NCBI RefSeq assembly: GCF_900104925.1
Contig: NZ_LT629735.1
Coordinates: forward strand, 3,827,001-3,891,000
Direction: 5' to 3'
DNA: 64,000 bases
Origin: Opitutus sp. GAS368
GTDB taxonomy: Bacteria > Verrucomicrobiota > Verrucomicrobiia > Opitutales > Opitutaceae
Below the pieces are notes generated by a model. The model saw nothing but the letters and a program-made list of their open reading frames with translations. It was not told the origin of the DNA and made no database searches. The translations under genes and the position numbers were made by a program. Below are positions 35,619-45,354 of the stretch, one piece after another; position 1 is the stretch's first letter, and every line of letters begins with the position of its first letter.

Positions 35619-36416
35619 ATGGCTTTCATCGACCCGCTTTTCTCGGTAGGGTTTTTGCGGAAGACGATCTGGAAGCTGTGGTATCCGTTCCTCACACGCC
35701 GGCTGCGCGGCGAGGAGGTGCTGTTCCTCAATTACGCATTCGAGGCCGAGCCGCCCGTCGGGTTGCCGCTCGATACCGCTGACGAACCAAACCGCGCCTG
35801 CATCCAACTCTACCATCACGTTGCCACGCAAACCGAACTGCGCGGCAAACATGTCTTGGAAGTGAGCTGCGGCCACGGCGGCGGCGCGTCGTGGCTCACA
35901 CGCACGCTGCAGCCGGTTCGTTACACCGGCCTCGATCTGAATCCCACGGGCATCAAGTTCTGCTGGCAGCGCCATCCGGTCGCCGGACTGGAATTCGTGC
36001 AAGGCGACGCCGAGAACCTGCCCTTCCCGTCGGCGAGCTTCGACGCCGTCATCAATGTCGAGGCCTCGCACTGTTATCCTGATTTCCCGCGCTTCCTCGG
36101 CGAGGTCGCCCGGGTGCTGAAACCCGGCGGTCATTTCCTCTACGCCGACTTCCGCTTTGGCGAAGGGCTCGCCGACTGGGAACAGGCGCTCGCCGCCGCG
36201 CCGCTCAAGCTACGGCACTCGCGCACCATCAACGCCGAAGTGCTGCGGGGCATGGATCGCAACTCCGAGCGCTCCCAGAAGCTGCTCGTGCGTCACCTGC
36301 CGGTGTTCATGCAGTCGCTCGGCCGCGACTTCGCCGGTATCCGGGGCTCGCGCATCTACAATGCACTGAAGGAGGACCGTCTGTCCTATCGCTCCTATTG
36401 TTTTCAGAAAATGTAG
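35619..36416 (+). CDS. Class I SAM-dependent methyltransferase
   Basis: A 265-residue enzyme. The SAM motif is HVLEVSCGHGGGASWL with the acidic LDLNPTGIKF after it, and the post-motif VQGDAENLPFPSASFDAVINVEASHCYPD is typical of the small-molecule (sterol/polyketide O-methyltransferase) group. Its substrate is unknown. The upstream leader is a pyrimidine-rich repeat (CTTCTGCCTTCCGTCCTCTG), with no Shine-Dalgarno sequence. The TAG stop codon is supplied by the first bases of a TGTAGGG palindrome. Confidence 0.87.
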   Translation: MAFIDPLFSVGFLRKTIWKLWYPFLTRRLRGEEVLFLNYAFEAEPPVGLPLDTADEPNRACIQLYHHVATQTELRGKHVLEVSCGHGGGASWLTRTLQPVRYTGLDLNPTGIKFCWQRHPVAGLEFVQGDAENLPFPSASFDAVINVEASHCYPDFPRFLGEVARVLKPGGHFLYADFRFGEGLADWEQALAAAPLKLRHSRTINAEVLRGMDRNSERSQKLLVRHLPVFMQSLGRDFAGIRGSRIYNALKEDRLSYRSYCFQKM

Positions 36417-36479
36417 GGTCGCCGCTTGCCGGCGACCTTGGGCTGTGAGGACGAGGTCGTCGCAAGCGACGACCCTACA
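36412..36479. repeat. TGTAGGG-family palindrome (36.4 kb)
   Basis: TGTAGGGTCGCCGCTTGCCG is mirrored by GTCGTCGCAAGCGACGACCC and TACA. It begins inside the last codons of the methyltransferase gene and lies between it and the convergent CPXCG gene. Confidence 0.85.
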
Positions 36480-36489
36480 ATTGGCGGTC

Positions 36490-36672
36490 TCACTCCTCCG
36501 TCACGTCCACACCCTCGAGCTCGCCGTCGTCGCTGATGCGCACGCTGACCGTCATCGGTCGGCAGCAGACCTCGCAGTCCACCGTAAATTCCGCACTACC
36601 CTCGCTGGTGTCCAGCGCGAGCGAGAACGTCTCGCCGCAGTGCGGGCATTCGATGTTGAGGGAATCGTGCAT
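36490..36672 (-). CDS. CPXCG-motif cysteine-rich protein
   Basis: A 60-residue protein with two knuckles, CPHCGE near the N terminus and CEVCCRPM in the middle, which probably hold one zinc ion. The remainder is acidic (DDGELEGVDVTEE). Members of this small family are widespread in proteobacteria and PVC bacteria, and their role is unknown. The ATG is preceded by a normal distance from the upstream repeats. Confidence 0.85.
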   Translation of the reverse strand: MHDSLNIECPHCGETFSLALDTSEGSAEFTVDCEVCCRPMTVSVRISDDGELEGVDVTEE

Positions 36673-36719
36673 TTGACTGGGGTGGAACCGGGCCTCTGGA
36701 CCGGTTTGGGTTGCTAGCC

Positions 36720-36879
36720 CTACTCCGTCAGGTTCCGACCCACCCCGTCGCCGGGCCTATGGCCGACAGGCCCCTCTCCGGAGGGGATTATCGCCGGCGT
36801 TGGTTTGGGTCCCCCCTCGAGAGGGGTGCCCGGCAGGGCGGGGTGTGTCGCTCGAGGCATCATATACCTGAAGGAGTAG
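36720..36879. repeat. 160-bp inverted-repeat element with CTACTCC ends
   Basis: CTACTCCGTCAGGT at the left is mirrored by ACCTGAAGGAGTAG at the right (13 of 14). Inside, GACCCACCCCGTCGCCGGGC and GGCCCCTCTCCGGAGGGG are mirrored by CCCGGCAGGGCGGGGTGTGT and the CCCCCCTCGAGAGGGG block, so almost the whole unit is a palindrome. Long ORFs crossing it are by-products of its composition. Confidence 0.65.
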
Positions 36880-37063
36880 TGCCAGACGACCGCCGCCAGG
36901 TAGGCGACGGCGATAAGAGGTGCAGGCTGCCGAGCATGGGGTTGGGGGTGAGTGAAGCGGGTCAATCCAACGGGCCCGGGGCGGTCAGGCCGGGCCAAAT
37001 CCTGCTGACCGTAAGATTCGGATGCAAAGCGCCGCGCGAGGCAAGGCATGAAGCGGGATCGAA
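36880..37063. other. Intergenic stretch without a supported gene
   Basis: The 184 bases between two repeats hold GC-rich sequence with no family-like reading frame and no tRNA. The minus-strand frame reads LIAVAYLAAVVWHYSFRY, a plausible membrane segment that might be a gene relic, but it runs straight into the adjacent palindrome. Confidence 0.4.
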
Positions 37064-37134
37064 TGTAGGGTCGCCGCTCGCCGGCGGACCTTCCGGGCCC
37101 AAGACTCGGTCCGGCGACAAGCGCCGACCCTACA
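37064..37134. repeat. TGTAGGG-family palindrome (37.1 kb)
   Basis: TGTAGGGTCGCCGCTCGCCG is mirrored by GGCGACAAGCGCCGACCC and TACA, with the inner arms GCGGACC/GGTCCGGC. It lies about 100 bases upstream of the next gene. Confidence 0.85.
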
Positions 37135-37235
37135 GGCTTGGACCGGTAAAGCCCGCGTCAAAGGAAGCGTGGCGCCAGACGGCGGTTGCCTCCGCCGCCC
37201 GCTTGCGCTGAACTGCCCGCCAACCCTCCCACCCC

Positions 37236-37748
37236 ATGAAATTCCGCCTGCTTCCCGTTCTCGGCGCCGTCTGTGCCCTTGCCGTCGCTGTCTGCGCGGC
37301 CGACAAAGCAACCCCGACGCCTGTCCTCACCACGTTCATCACCGCCAAAAAATCCTCGATCACCGTGGGCAGCGGCTCCATCGCGCTCGTCAAGGGCACC
37401 AAGCTCGAGGTGCTGGCGCGCGAGGGTGACCTGCTCCTCGTCAAGTTCCACGCCGCCCAGGGCAAGGTGCCGCTGGCCGATACCGATTTTAATCCCGATA
37501 CCCCGCTGCCGGAAGCGACCCCGGCGGTGGCAGTGGTGGACAAACCTGCACCGGCGGCCGCCGTGGCGGCCACTCCGGCTCCAGCGACCGCCGCCAAGGC
37601 CACTCCCCCGCCCGCGCTCTCCCTCGACCAGAAACCCGCCAGCAACTACGGCAAGATGGTCCAGAAGGCCAAACAGGTCGAGGCGGCCCACAACGACAAG
37701 CTCGTCCAACCCTCCGACGAGATCCTCGACGATAAACCGAAGAAATAG
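37236..37748 (+). CDS. Exported Ala/Pro-rich protein
   Basis: A 170-residue protein with a signal peptide (LLPVLGAVCALAVAVCAADK), a small domain of about 65 residues that may be SH3-like (SITVGSGSIALVKGTKLEVLAREGDLLLVKFHAAQGKVPLADTDF) and a Pro/Ala-rich tail ending in Lys (DDKPKK). Its role is unknown; the first domain hints at a cell-wall or surface contact. It stands alone between repeats. Confidence 0.7.
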   Translation: MKFRLLPVLGAVCALAVAVCAADKATPTPVLTTFITAKKSSITVGSGSIALVKGTKLEVLAREGDLLLVKFHAAQGKVPLADTDFNPDTPLPEATPAVAVVDKPAPAAAVAATPAPATAAKATPPPALSLDQKPASNYGKMVQKAKQVEAAHNDKLVQPSDEILDDKPKK

Positions 37749-37756
37749 GATTATGG

Positions 37757-37829
37757 TTCACCACTAATTGTCACTAATGCCTCACTCACTCCAGGGCATC
37801 TGATTAATTAGTGTGCCGTTAGCGTGGAT
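37757..37829. repeat. Empty copy of the CACTAAT inverted repeat
   Basis: ACCACTAATTGTCACTAATG on the left and ATTAGTGTGCCGTTAGCGTG on the right have the same order and spacing of motifs as the arms around the first GxxExxY gene, but only about 25 bases lie between them. The right arm is interrupted at its TA by the element at 37830-37978. Confidence 0.7.
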
Positions 37830-37978
37830 TAGGGAGTGTTTTCAAACCCGGTTTGTCATCCTGAGCAAAGCGAAGGATCCACGGCAACGAAGGCCATATC
37901 GCGAGCGAACGCATGGATTCTTCACTTCGTTCAGAATGACAGGAAACGGGTATTTGTTGGGTTTGAAAATACTCCGTA
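37830..37978. mobile_element. TA-flanked 147-bp MITE-like element, copy 2
   Basis: This unit begins TA-GGGAGTGTTTTCAAACCC and ends GGGTTTGAAAATACTCCG-TA and contains a TGTCATCCTGAG palindrome. It differs from the reverse complement of copy 1 at only five positions. The sequence on each side, GCGTGGAT-TA and TA-GTGGTGACT, joins to GTGGATTAGTGGT when the element and one TA are removed, which is the intact arm of the CACTAAT repeat. Confidence 0.88.
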
Positions 37979-40383
<2,405 letters not shown>

Positions 40384-40384
<1 letters not shown>

Positions 40385-40427
40385 GCCCTATGAGCCTTAT
40401 AGGTCCTATATGCCCTATACGTCCTAT
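40384..40427. repeat. CCTATA tandem-like repeat
   Basis: The run CCCTATGAGCCTTATAGGTC then CTATATGCCCTATACGTCCT holds five CCTAT/CTTAT units spaced by 8-10 bases, directly after the icd stop codon. Only one such block was seen. Confidence 0.6.
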
Positions 40428-40915
40428 CTCCCCCGGGCCCGGCTTGCGAGCCGGGCTTTTGTCATCCGCTCGCGCAGGCCGCCTTCCTTGAGGAAATCCT
40501 GCTCGAGCCGGCGCAGCTGCTGGTCGAGCAGGTAGTTGGCCTGGTGGATCAGGCACAGGGCGATGTTTGCCACAATCGGCCCCGGCCGCGTTTCCGCGAA
40601 CTCGCGGATGTCGGCGAACTTCAGTTCGGGATTGCCGCCGAGCCGCCGCACATACCGCGCCTCCTTCGAATCCTTGCTCCAAGCCACAGACCGGTTCGTG
40701 CGCAGGTAGTCCTCATAGTCGATAAACAGTTCCTCCAGGCTGGCTCGCGCCACGCCCACCAGCTTCAGCTCCATCTCCGTCGAGGTCTTCGCTGCCTTCG
40801 AACCTTCGACAATGTTCTGTTTCCCCGACCGCGCCGCCTGCACCATCTGGTCGATGGTCCGGTCTCCACGTTTCAGAAACCGCGCGCAGAAAACCTGGGT
40901 CAGATCGTAGACCAC
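40424..40915 (-). CDS. Four-helix-bundle suffix domain protein
   Basis: A 163-residue helical protein. The first about 100 residues resemble the four-helix-bundle proteins related to the intervening-sequence protein of 23S rRNA (FCARFLKRGDRTIDQMVQAARSGKQNIVEGSKAAKTSTEMELKLVGVARASLEELFIDYEDYLR), followed by a further helical segment (the suffix). Function is unknown. The last residues (RLASRARGR) are encoded by the icd terminator hairpin, so the C terminus may have been set by the neighbouring repeat. It is convergent with icd and 36 bases away. Confidence 0.85.
   Translation of the reverse strand: MVYDLTQVFCARFLKRGDRTIDQMVQAARSGKQNIVEGSKAAKTSTEMELKLVGVARASLEELFIDYEDYLRTNRSVAWSKDSKEARYVRRLGGNPELKFADIREFAETRPGPIVANIALCLIHQANYLLDQQLRRLEQDFLKEGGLRERMTKARLASRARGR
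40437..40460 (+). terminator. Intrinsic terminator of icd
   Basis: GCCCGGCT-TGCG-AGCCGGGC followed by TTTT is a classic hairpin plus T-run 53 bases after the icd stop. It overlaps the 3' end of the four-helix-bundle gene on the other strand. Confidence 0.8.
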
Positions 40916-40944
40916 CTCCGCTTTCCGATAGAATCCGCAATGGT

Positions 40945-41090
40945 CGAGTCAAAGGGGCAGGCTACGGATGTTGATGTCGGACTGTCACCCAAGGGGCTAA
41001 ACAAAACGCCCCGCATTGCTGCGGGGTGGTGGTGACCATTTTTAGTCGGCTTACTTGGGCGGTTTGGACTTGGGCGTGCGGTGCAGACTG
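40945..41090. repeat. Relic repeat block A
   Basis: This gap holds AAGGGGCTAAACAAAACGCC and the hairpin CCCCGCATTGCTGCGGGG, then GGTGACC...CGGCTTACTTGGGCGG and CTTGGGCGTGCGGTGCAG. The first part recurs at 43.55-43.59 kb and the second at 52.59-52.65 kb. No supported gene lies in it. Confidence 0.6.
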
Positions 41091-41223
41091 CTGGCGCGTT
41101 CGATGCGTCTCACGCCCCCCGGCCTGTTCGTATTGCGTCGAGCCCGCCCCATGTCATCTTTTGTCTCTATCGCGGGTAATCGGGTTGCCGGTTTATTCCC
41201 AAAGCGGTCAAACTCATCGCACT

Positions 41224-41940
41224 TTGACATCCACGTCCAAGAATCTCGCGACCGAGACGGTAAAGACCATTGGGGCCTATATTGCTCTGAATGTCGGAAC
41301 GCTGCTACTCCTGAACCTTATCGTGCAGTATGCGACATTCGACCTCCATGTCGGATTCCTGCAGGCAAAGCAGGATTATATTCATATCATGATCTGGAGG
41401 GTCGCGTTTTATATCCATGTTTTTTCCAGCATATTCACGCTGCTGGCCGGCTTCAGCCAGTTCTCTCCGGAAATCCTTAAAAGGCATAAGCGAGTTCATA
41501 AACTAATCGGTAGGATTTACGTCTGGGATGTTCTGCTCATAAACTTTCCCACCGCCTTGATCATGGCTGTGTATGCCAATGGTCATATCCCGTCTAAAAT
41601 CGCTTTCCTCACCCTAGATTGTCTGTGGTTCTGGTTTACGCTCAAGGCACTGATCGAAGTGAAAAGGGGCAACATTGCCAATCACCGAGATAACATGATG
41701 AGAAGCTACGCTCTCACCTTCTCGGCCGTTACCTTGAGAACCTGGCGACTGATATTCGCCAGCTTCTCCAACTTCGATCCGGAGACGATTTACATGATCG
41801 ATGCCTGGATGGGCTTTGTCCCCAACCTGTTGTTTGTCGAGTGGCTGATTGCCCGCCGGAAACGGTCTATCGATGGAAAAACCCGGCAAACGCCAGAGCA
41901 CAAACGATCACAAGTAGCGTCGCGAGATATGTCCCGATAA
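41224..41940 (+). CDS. DUF2306-type membrane protein
   Basis: A 238-residue inner-membrane protein with about six hydrophobic segments (first at ETVKTIGAYIALNVGTLLLLNLIV). Conserved features of DUF2306 are visible: HIMIWRVAFYIHVFSSIFTLLAGFSQF, the HKRVHKLIGRIYVWDVL stretch and NHRDNMMRSYALTFSAVTLR. Function is unknown; the pattern of histidines suggests a link to electron transport or metal binding. AT content is visibly higher than in its neighbours, a sign of transfer. The start is uncertain, and the TTG at 41224 was chosen because the codons before it look non-coding. Confidence 0.75.
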   Translation: MTSTSKNLATETVKTIGAYIALNVGTLLLLNLIVQYATFDLHVGFLQAKQDYIHIMIWRVAFYIHVFSSIFTLLAGFSQFSPEILKRHKRVHKLIGRIYVWDVLLINFPTALIMAVYANGHIPSKIAFLTLDCLWFWFTLKALIEVKRGNIANHRDNMMRSYALTFSAVTLRTWRLIFASFSNFDPETIYMIDAWMGFVPNLLFVEWLIARRKRSIDGKTRQTPEHKRSQVASRDMSR

Positions 41941-42106
41941 AAACGAGAACGGCGGCCGCCATCGCCCACTGGTTCTGTTTCTTTTTGAGCGCAGCGTAGG
42001 TCTTCCGCGAAAGCAAATAAGCACCGATGGCGGGCAGAATCAGCACTGCGGCTAGTACCAAATAACCAAGGATGTTCTGCACAATACCAGAGGTATTCGC
42101 CCCCAA
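41867..42106 (-). CDS. Small two-helix membrane protein
   Basis: A 79-residue hydrophobic protein with two membrane segments (GYLVLAAVLILPAIGAYLL and WAMAAAVLVFIGTYLATLLVIVCALAFAG) joined by a basic loop (SRKTYAALKKKQNQ). It overlaps the end of the DUF2306 gene on the opposite strand by about 74 bases. The start is TTG 42106 or GTG 42082. It may be genuine because of its membrane pattern, but no family was recognised. Confidence 0.5.
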   Translation of the reverse strand: MGANTSGIVQNILGYLVLAAVLILPAIGAYLLSRKTYAALKKKQNQWAMAAAVLVFIGTYLATLLVIVCALAFAGFFHR

Positions 42107-42368
42107 CTGGCCCTACAATCATTTATTCATAGGATTGAGCCAAGGGGTCGGGCTGGGCTTCACCCGATGCCTCGGACAGTGATTCCGACGGGATGATGTC
42201 CGGATTGGGGTCGGTCGATCGTTGTAGTAACGAGGAACACCCCCTATGAATCCAAAAATGAACCTGTCATCCCACCCCCAAGTCGTGACCGAAGAACTTG
42301 GCCTTATTCCGGAGCCGGGAGACCGGCGATCGCTGCGACAGTGTGTGCCGTCGCCGCGCGCCCGGACG

Positions 42369-43076
42369 ATGGCCCTGTTGCTGCTACCCCTTGCCCTGGG
42401 CGTCCTTCCCGTCCTGCCGGCCCAGGAGGTAGAGGCTCCGTATCCCAACATGGCGCCCATCGAGCAATACCTCGGGGCCGATCGAAGTGCCGAGATCGCC
42501 CTGGCCCGAAGCGCCGCGCCGGAGGCAATTTCCCGCGATGCCACGGTGCTGGTGTTGGGCAGGAATGGTTACGAGACGGTCATCGAGGGCAAAAACGGCT
42601 TCACCTGCCTCGTCGAGCGCTCCTGGATGTCGCCGTTCGACAGCCCGGAATTCTGGAACCCCAAGATCCGCGGTCCCATCTGCTACAATCCGGCGGCGGT
42701 GCGATCCATCCTTCCTTACACGCTCAACCGGACGAAGCTGGTGCTGGCCGGTGTGTCCAAGGCGGAGATGCACCAGCGCATCGCAGCCGCGGTGGCGAAG
42801 GGCGAACTGCCGGTGCCGGCGCCCGGCGCGATGTCCTACATGATGGCGAAGGACGGCTACCTCAGCGATGCCGGCGTGCACTGGCACCCCCACCTTATGT
42901 TTCACATCCCCACGACCGATGCAGCCACCTGGGGAGCAAACCAACCCGGATCACCGGTCGTCTACAATAACGGGGCCACCGACATGCCGGAGCCAGAAAC
43001 CATCTTCTTTGTGCCCGTCGGCCGGTGGTCGGATGGATCCGTCCCGCAACTCAAACAAACTATCTGCGGGAATTAA
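42369..43076 (+). CDS. Exported hypothetical protein
   Basis: A 235-residue protein with a signal peptide (ALLLLPLALGVLPVLPAQE) and a mature part containing EGKNGFTCLVERSWMSPFDSPEFWNPKIRGPICYNPAAVRSILP and HWHPHLMFHIP. The many His and Trp residues hint at a ligand or metal site, but no family is recognised. The frame is open from 42246, but the ATG at 42369 gives a standard signal peptide. The stop is followed 8 bases later by a TA-flanked element. Confidence 0.7.
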   Translation: MALLLLPLALGVLPVLPAQEVEAPYPNMAPIEQYLGADRSAEIALARSAAPEAISRDATVLVLGRNGYETVIEGKNGFTCLVERSWMSPFDSPEFWNPKIRGPICYNPAAVRSILPYTLNRTKLVLAGVSKAEMHQRIAAAVAKGELPVPAPGAMSYMMAKDGYLSDAGVHWHPHLMFHIPTTDAATWGANQPGSPVVYNNGATDMPEPETIFFVPVGRWSDGSVPQLKQTICGN

Positions 43077-43084
43077 GGGCACGC

Positions 43085-43251
43085 TAAGGCGTGTTTGCAA
43101 AATCCCCTGATTGTCATCCTGAGCCGGGCGAAGGATCCAGAGGCACGCGCGAATCCTGCTGGATCCTTCGCGCGGCTCAGGATGACCGGTAGCGAAAGTG
43201 ACGGATTGAGCGGCAGATTGGGCGGTTAAGGTATTTTGCAAACACATCCTA
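43085..43251. mobile_element. TA-flanked MITE-like element, copy 3 (diverged)
   Basis: It starts TA-AGGCGTGTTTGCAAAAT and ends ATTTTGCAAACACATCC-TA, with a TGTCATCCTGAG palindrome (43112-43187) inside. Length is 167 bases. The ends share the core GTGTTT-CAAA with copies 1 and 2 but belong to a different subfamily. It lies just after the exported-protein gene. Confidence 0.75.
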
Positions 43252-43339
43252 GACGGGATTGGGCTCCAGGGCGGTGGTGACCTTCCTTCGCCGAGGCTTC
43301 TGCCATCGCTTTCGCTAAGGCGGGACGAGCCGCAGGGAC

Positions 43340-43546
43340 TTACTTGGCCGGTTCGGGCGGTAGAAAACCACGGGTATCTCGGTCAATGATTGCAGATGGA
43401 GCGTGAAGGCGCACCTCGTTCAGGATGCAAGCGAGCCCTTCAAGCGAATATAATTTGGGATTAAACGACCCGAGAACGCTGTCCCCACTCTTGAAGACAA
43501 ATTGCCGGGCGGCGCTGTTATTCGCCCAGACCGTGCATACTGGCAT
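43340..43546 (-). CDS. Possible small protein of 68 residues
   Basis: An open frame starting at an ATG and encoding a 68-residue chain that contains FVFKSGDSVLGSFNPKLYSL and ACILNEVRLHAPSAIID. It reads like real protein and not like repeat translation, except for the last residues (PPEPAK), which coincide with a TTACTTGGC-type repeat arm. No family was recognised. It could be a relic of a larger gene. Confidence 0.35.
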   Translation of the reverse strand: MPVCTVWANNSAARQFVFKSGDSVLGSFNPKLYSLEGLACILNEVRLHAPSAIIDRDTRGFLPPEPAK

Positions 43547-43549
43547 ACA

Positions 43550-44010
43550 AGGGGCTAAACAAACGCCCTGCATTGCGGCGGGGCGTCGGGTGACCTGATT
43601 TGCCGGCTTACTTCCGCCGTCGCTTTCCCTAATCGGCTGATCCCGACCTCGCTTTCGTTGTCCGGAAGCGATGAGGGATTGGTTTTGGGCCTGCTGACCC
43701 AAAGGGCACGCGTCTTGACGTCCGGGTATCGTCTCTCCCTTTGAGAGGAACGCGCATCCCTCTTCGGGTATCGCGTCTCCTTCTTTGGGTCGGGCGTCTC
43801 CCGCCTTGGGTATCGCGTGTCCCGGTTCGGGTATTGCGTTCCCCGCTTTGGGAGACGCGTGACCTTCTTTGGGTATCGCATGTCCCCCTTCGGGTTGTCC
43901 GTCTCCTTCTTTGGGTATCGCGTGTCCCGGTTCGGGTATCGTGTCTCCCGAACATCAACACGCCTTCCCGAAAGATCAGAAGACGATACCCAAGCCCTCC
44001 CAGGCGTAAA
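43550..44010. repeat. Relic repeat block B with minisatellite
   Basis: After AAGGGGCTAAACAAACGCCC (shared with block A) come GGTGACCTGATTTG and CTGATCCCGACCTCGCTTTC, a 21-base tandem array (43751-43939), then CTCCCGAACATCAACACGCC and GATACCC. Block C at 52.58-52.85 kb has the same flanks in the same order but lacks the array. Several long ORFs in this stretch exist only because the array has no stop codons. Confidence 0.7.
43751..43939. repeat. Minisatellite: nine 21-bp units
   Basis: Nine units of 21 bases follow the consensus CGCGTCTCCTTCTTTGGGTA then T, with four or so variable positions. Units 4 and 9 are identical (CGCGTGTCCCGGTTCGGGTA then T). Period 21 keeps the phase, so several frames stay open and translate into seven-residue repeats such as RVSRFGY. 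Confidence 0.9.
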
Positions 44011-44137
44011 ATGATCAATCCGAGAGCTGCGTAACGGTTATCTGCACCAAAATCATGGCGCGACAGGTTGCCGTGACCCGAAACCAAGTGGAAATTTACA
44101 AACCACCTGATTAAAAGGCGGTTTTTGCGTCAGGTGC
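44011..44137. other. Intergenic stretch with no supported gene
   Basis: No supported gene lies between block B and the palindrome before the TonB-family gene. A hairpin made of AAACCACCTGATT and AAAAGGCGGTTT (44100-44125) may act as a terminator for the minus-strand gene. Confidence 0.4.
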
Positions 44138-44138
44138 C

Positions 44139-44203
44139 GCGCGGGCGGGCTCGCCCGCGCTCCAGTTGGAGCCACGGCGACTTCGCCGTGGGATCCGCGC
44201 TCC
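44139..44203. repeat. TGGAGC palindrome pair after the TonB-family gene
   Basis: GCGCGGGCGGGCTCGCCCGC and the following CACGGCGACTTCGCCGTG are two hairpins joined by CTCCAGTTGGAG. The same GGAGCGCGGGCG/CTCCA pattern occurs within rsmA. It ends directly at the stop codon of the minus-strand gene. Confidence 0.6.
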
Positions 44204-45073
44204 TTAAGACTTCACCGGTGCCTTGCCGGGTGGGTTGAAGTTGAAAGGCAGATCCACCAGCGTCTCGACCGGCTTGCCGTCCTTGATCCGCGGGAGAAAG
44301 CGCCAGAGCCGTGCCGCGGTCAGCGCAGCCTCGCCAAACGCCGGGTCGGTCGCGCTCTTGACGACAGGGTCGCGCACGCTGCCGGTGGACCGAATCCACA
44401 GGCTGATCACTGCCTGGCCACCGACTTTCCTGTCCCACAGCGATTGTGGGTAGATTGGCGCAGGGGTGAGGAATGGCTTGGGCCCGCCATCCGGCAGCTT
44501 TTTCGTCCGCTTCTCGACCATGCGATCCAGTGCCGCCTCGCGGACGTCCATCGGTATTTCCGAGTGAAAAGCCTCCGCGCCGCCGACAAAGACATGGAAT
44601 TGAAAGTGCCCCGACCCGAGGGGACTGGACAGTGGGACCCTCAGGTTGAGTGTTTTGGGAGCTTGCGGGCCCAGGTGCCCCACCTCGTGCAGAAAGAGAA
44701 CCTTGCCCGCCTCCGTCACATCCATATCGAGCAGGACGAAGACATGTTCCAAGGGATAGCCGGTTTCAAAGGTGGCGTTGAATTCCAGCTCGTTGTTTAT
44801 CTGCGCGCCGCCATTCACGTTCATATATGTGGAGCGCACATTCAGATCCCTCACCGAAATGAGGTAGGGCAGATACTCCTCCACCTTCCTAAGCCCAAAG
44901 CGCTCTCCGGGGACACCCACCACTTTGCCATTCACCTCAATGCAAGGGCTGATGCCATGGGCGTCGACCACCAGGCAGGGCTTGCCGTCATTTTCAACGA
45001 AAAGCAGGTTCTGCGCCGCGAGAGAACCGGCCAGCGCCACCAGGATGGCGGTCCGCTTCAGGCAATGATGCAT
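44204..45073 (-). CDS. Exported protein with TonB C-terminal domain
   Basis: A 289-residue protein with a signal peptide (TAILVALAGSLAAQN) in place of a membrane anchor. The C-terminal about 100 residues form a TonB-type domain (PAPIYPQSLWDRKVGGQAVISLWIRSTGSVRDPVVKSATDPAFGEAALTAARLWRFLPRIKDGKPVETLVDLPFNF). Residues about 20-190 have no recognised fold. Proteins of this design occur near TonB systems but cannot span the envelope, so the role may be regulatory or a binding module. Starts at 45100 and 45073 are possible; the latter precedes the signal peptide directly. Confidence 0.8.
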   Translation of the reverse strand: MHHCLKRTAILVALAGSLAAQNLLFVENDGKPCLVVDAHGISPCIEVNGKVVGVPGERFGLRKVEEYLPYLISVRDLNVRSTYMNVNGGAQINNELEFNATFETGYPLEHVFVLLDMDVTEAGKVLFLHEVGHLGPQAPKTLNLRVPLSSPLGSGHFQFHVFVGGAEAFHSEIPMDVREAALDRMVEKRTKKLPDGGPKPFLTPAPIYPQSLWDRKVGGQAVISLWIRSTGSVRDPVVKSATDPAFGEAALTAARLWRFLPRIKDGKPVETLVDLPFNFNPPGKAPVKS

Positions 45074-45266
45074 GGGCACATGGGTTGTGAATTCGCACAT
45101 GGCATTGTGGCCCCAATGCCTGATCCCGGTCTTGTCGCACGACTCCCCACCCTTGGCCAGCCTATCCTGTGTGGTGATCTTGATCGGCCGGGCGGTTTAC
45201 CGTTAACATGGACGACACCGGGCGGGGTCAGATCGAGTATCTTGCGGTCAACTGTAGCGGATTGAA

Positions 45267-45291
45267 ACACCGGCGGCTGCGCCGCCGGTGT
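45267..45291. repeat. Strong GC hairpin
   Basis: ACACCGGCGG-CTGCG-CCGCCGGTGT is a perfect 10-base stem with a 5-base loop in the divergent gap between the TonB-family gene and the GNAT gene, 63 bases before the GNAT start. It may be a terminator or a regulatory structure. No second copy is seen. Confidence 0.5.
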
Positions 45292-45354
45292 CTGGGTGAG
45301 GGCTTGTGCGGGTAACGGGATGGGATTTCCTGACGGCAACCCAATCCGCTGCCG

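Noticed and set aside
36720-37049. Minus-strand protein of 109 residues with a possible membrane segment
   Set aside because: Most of it is the translation of a 160-base palindrome; a short membrane-like stretch remains but does not support a gene.
43751-43939. CRISPR array at the 21-base tandem repeat
   Set aside because: Units are contiguous with no spacers of unique sequence, and no cas genes are nearby.
43629-44087. Minus-strand frame with a seven-residue repeat (RRDTR-like) in the 43.7-kb array
   Set aside because: The period of 21 keeps several frames open; no frame shows better codon use than the others, and the counterpart at 52.7 kb lacks the array.
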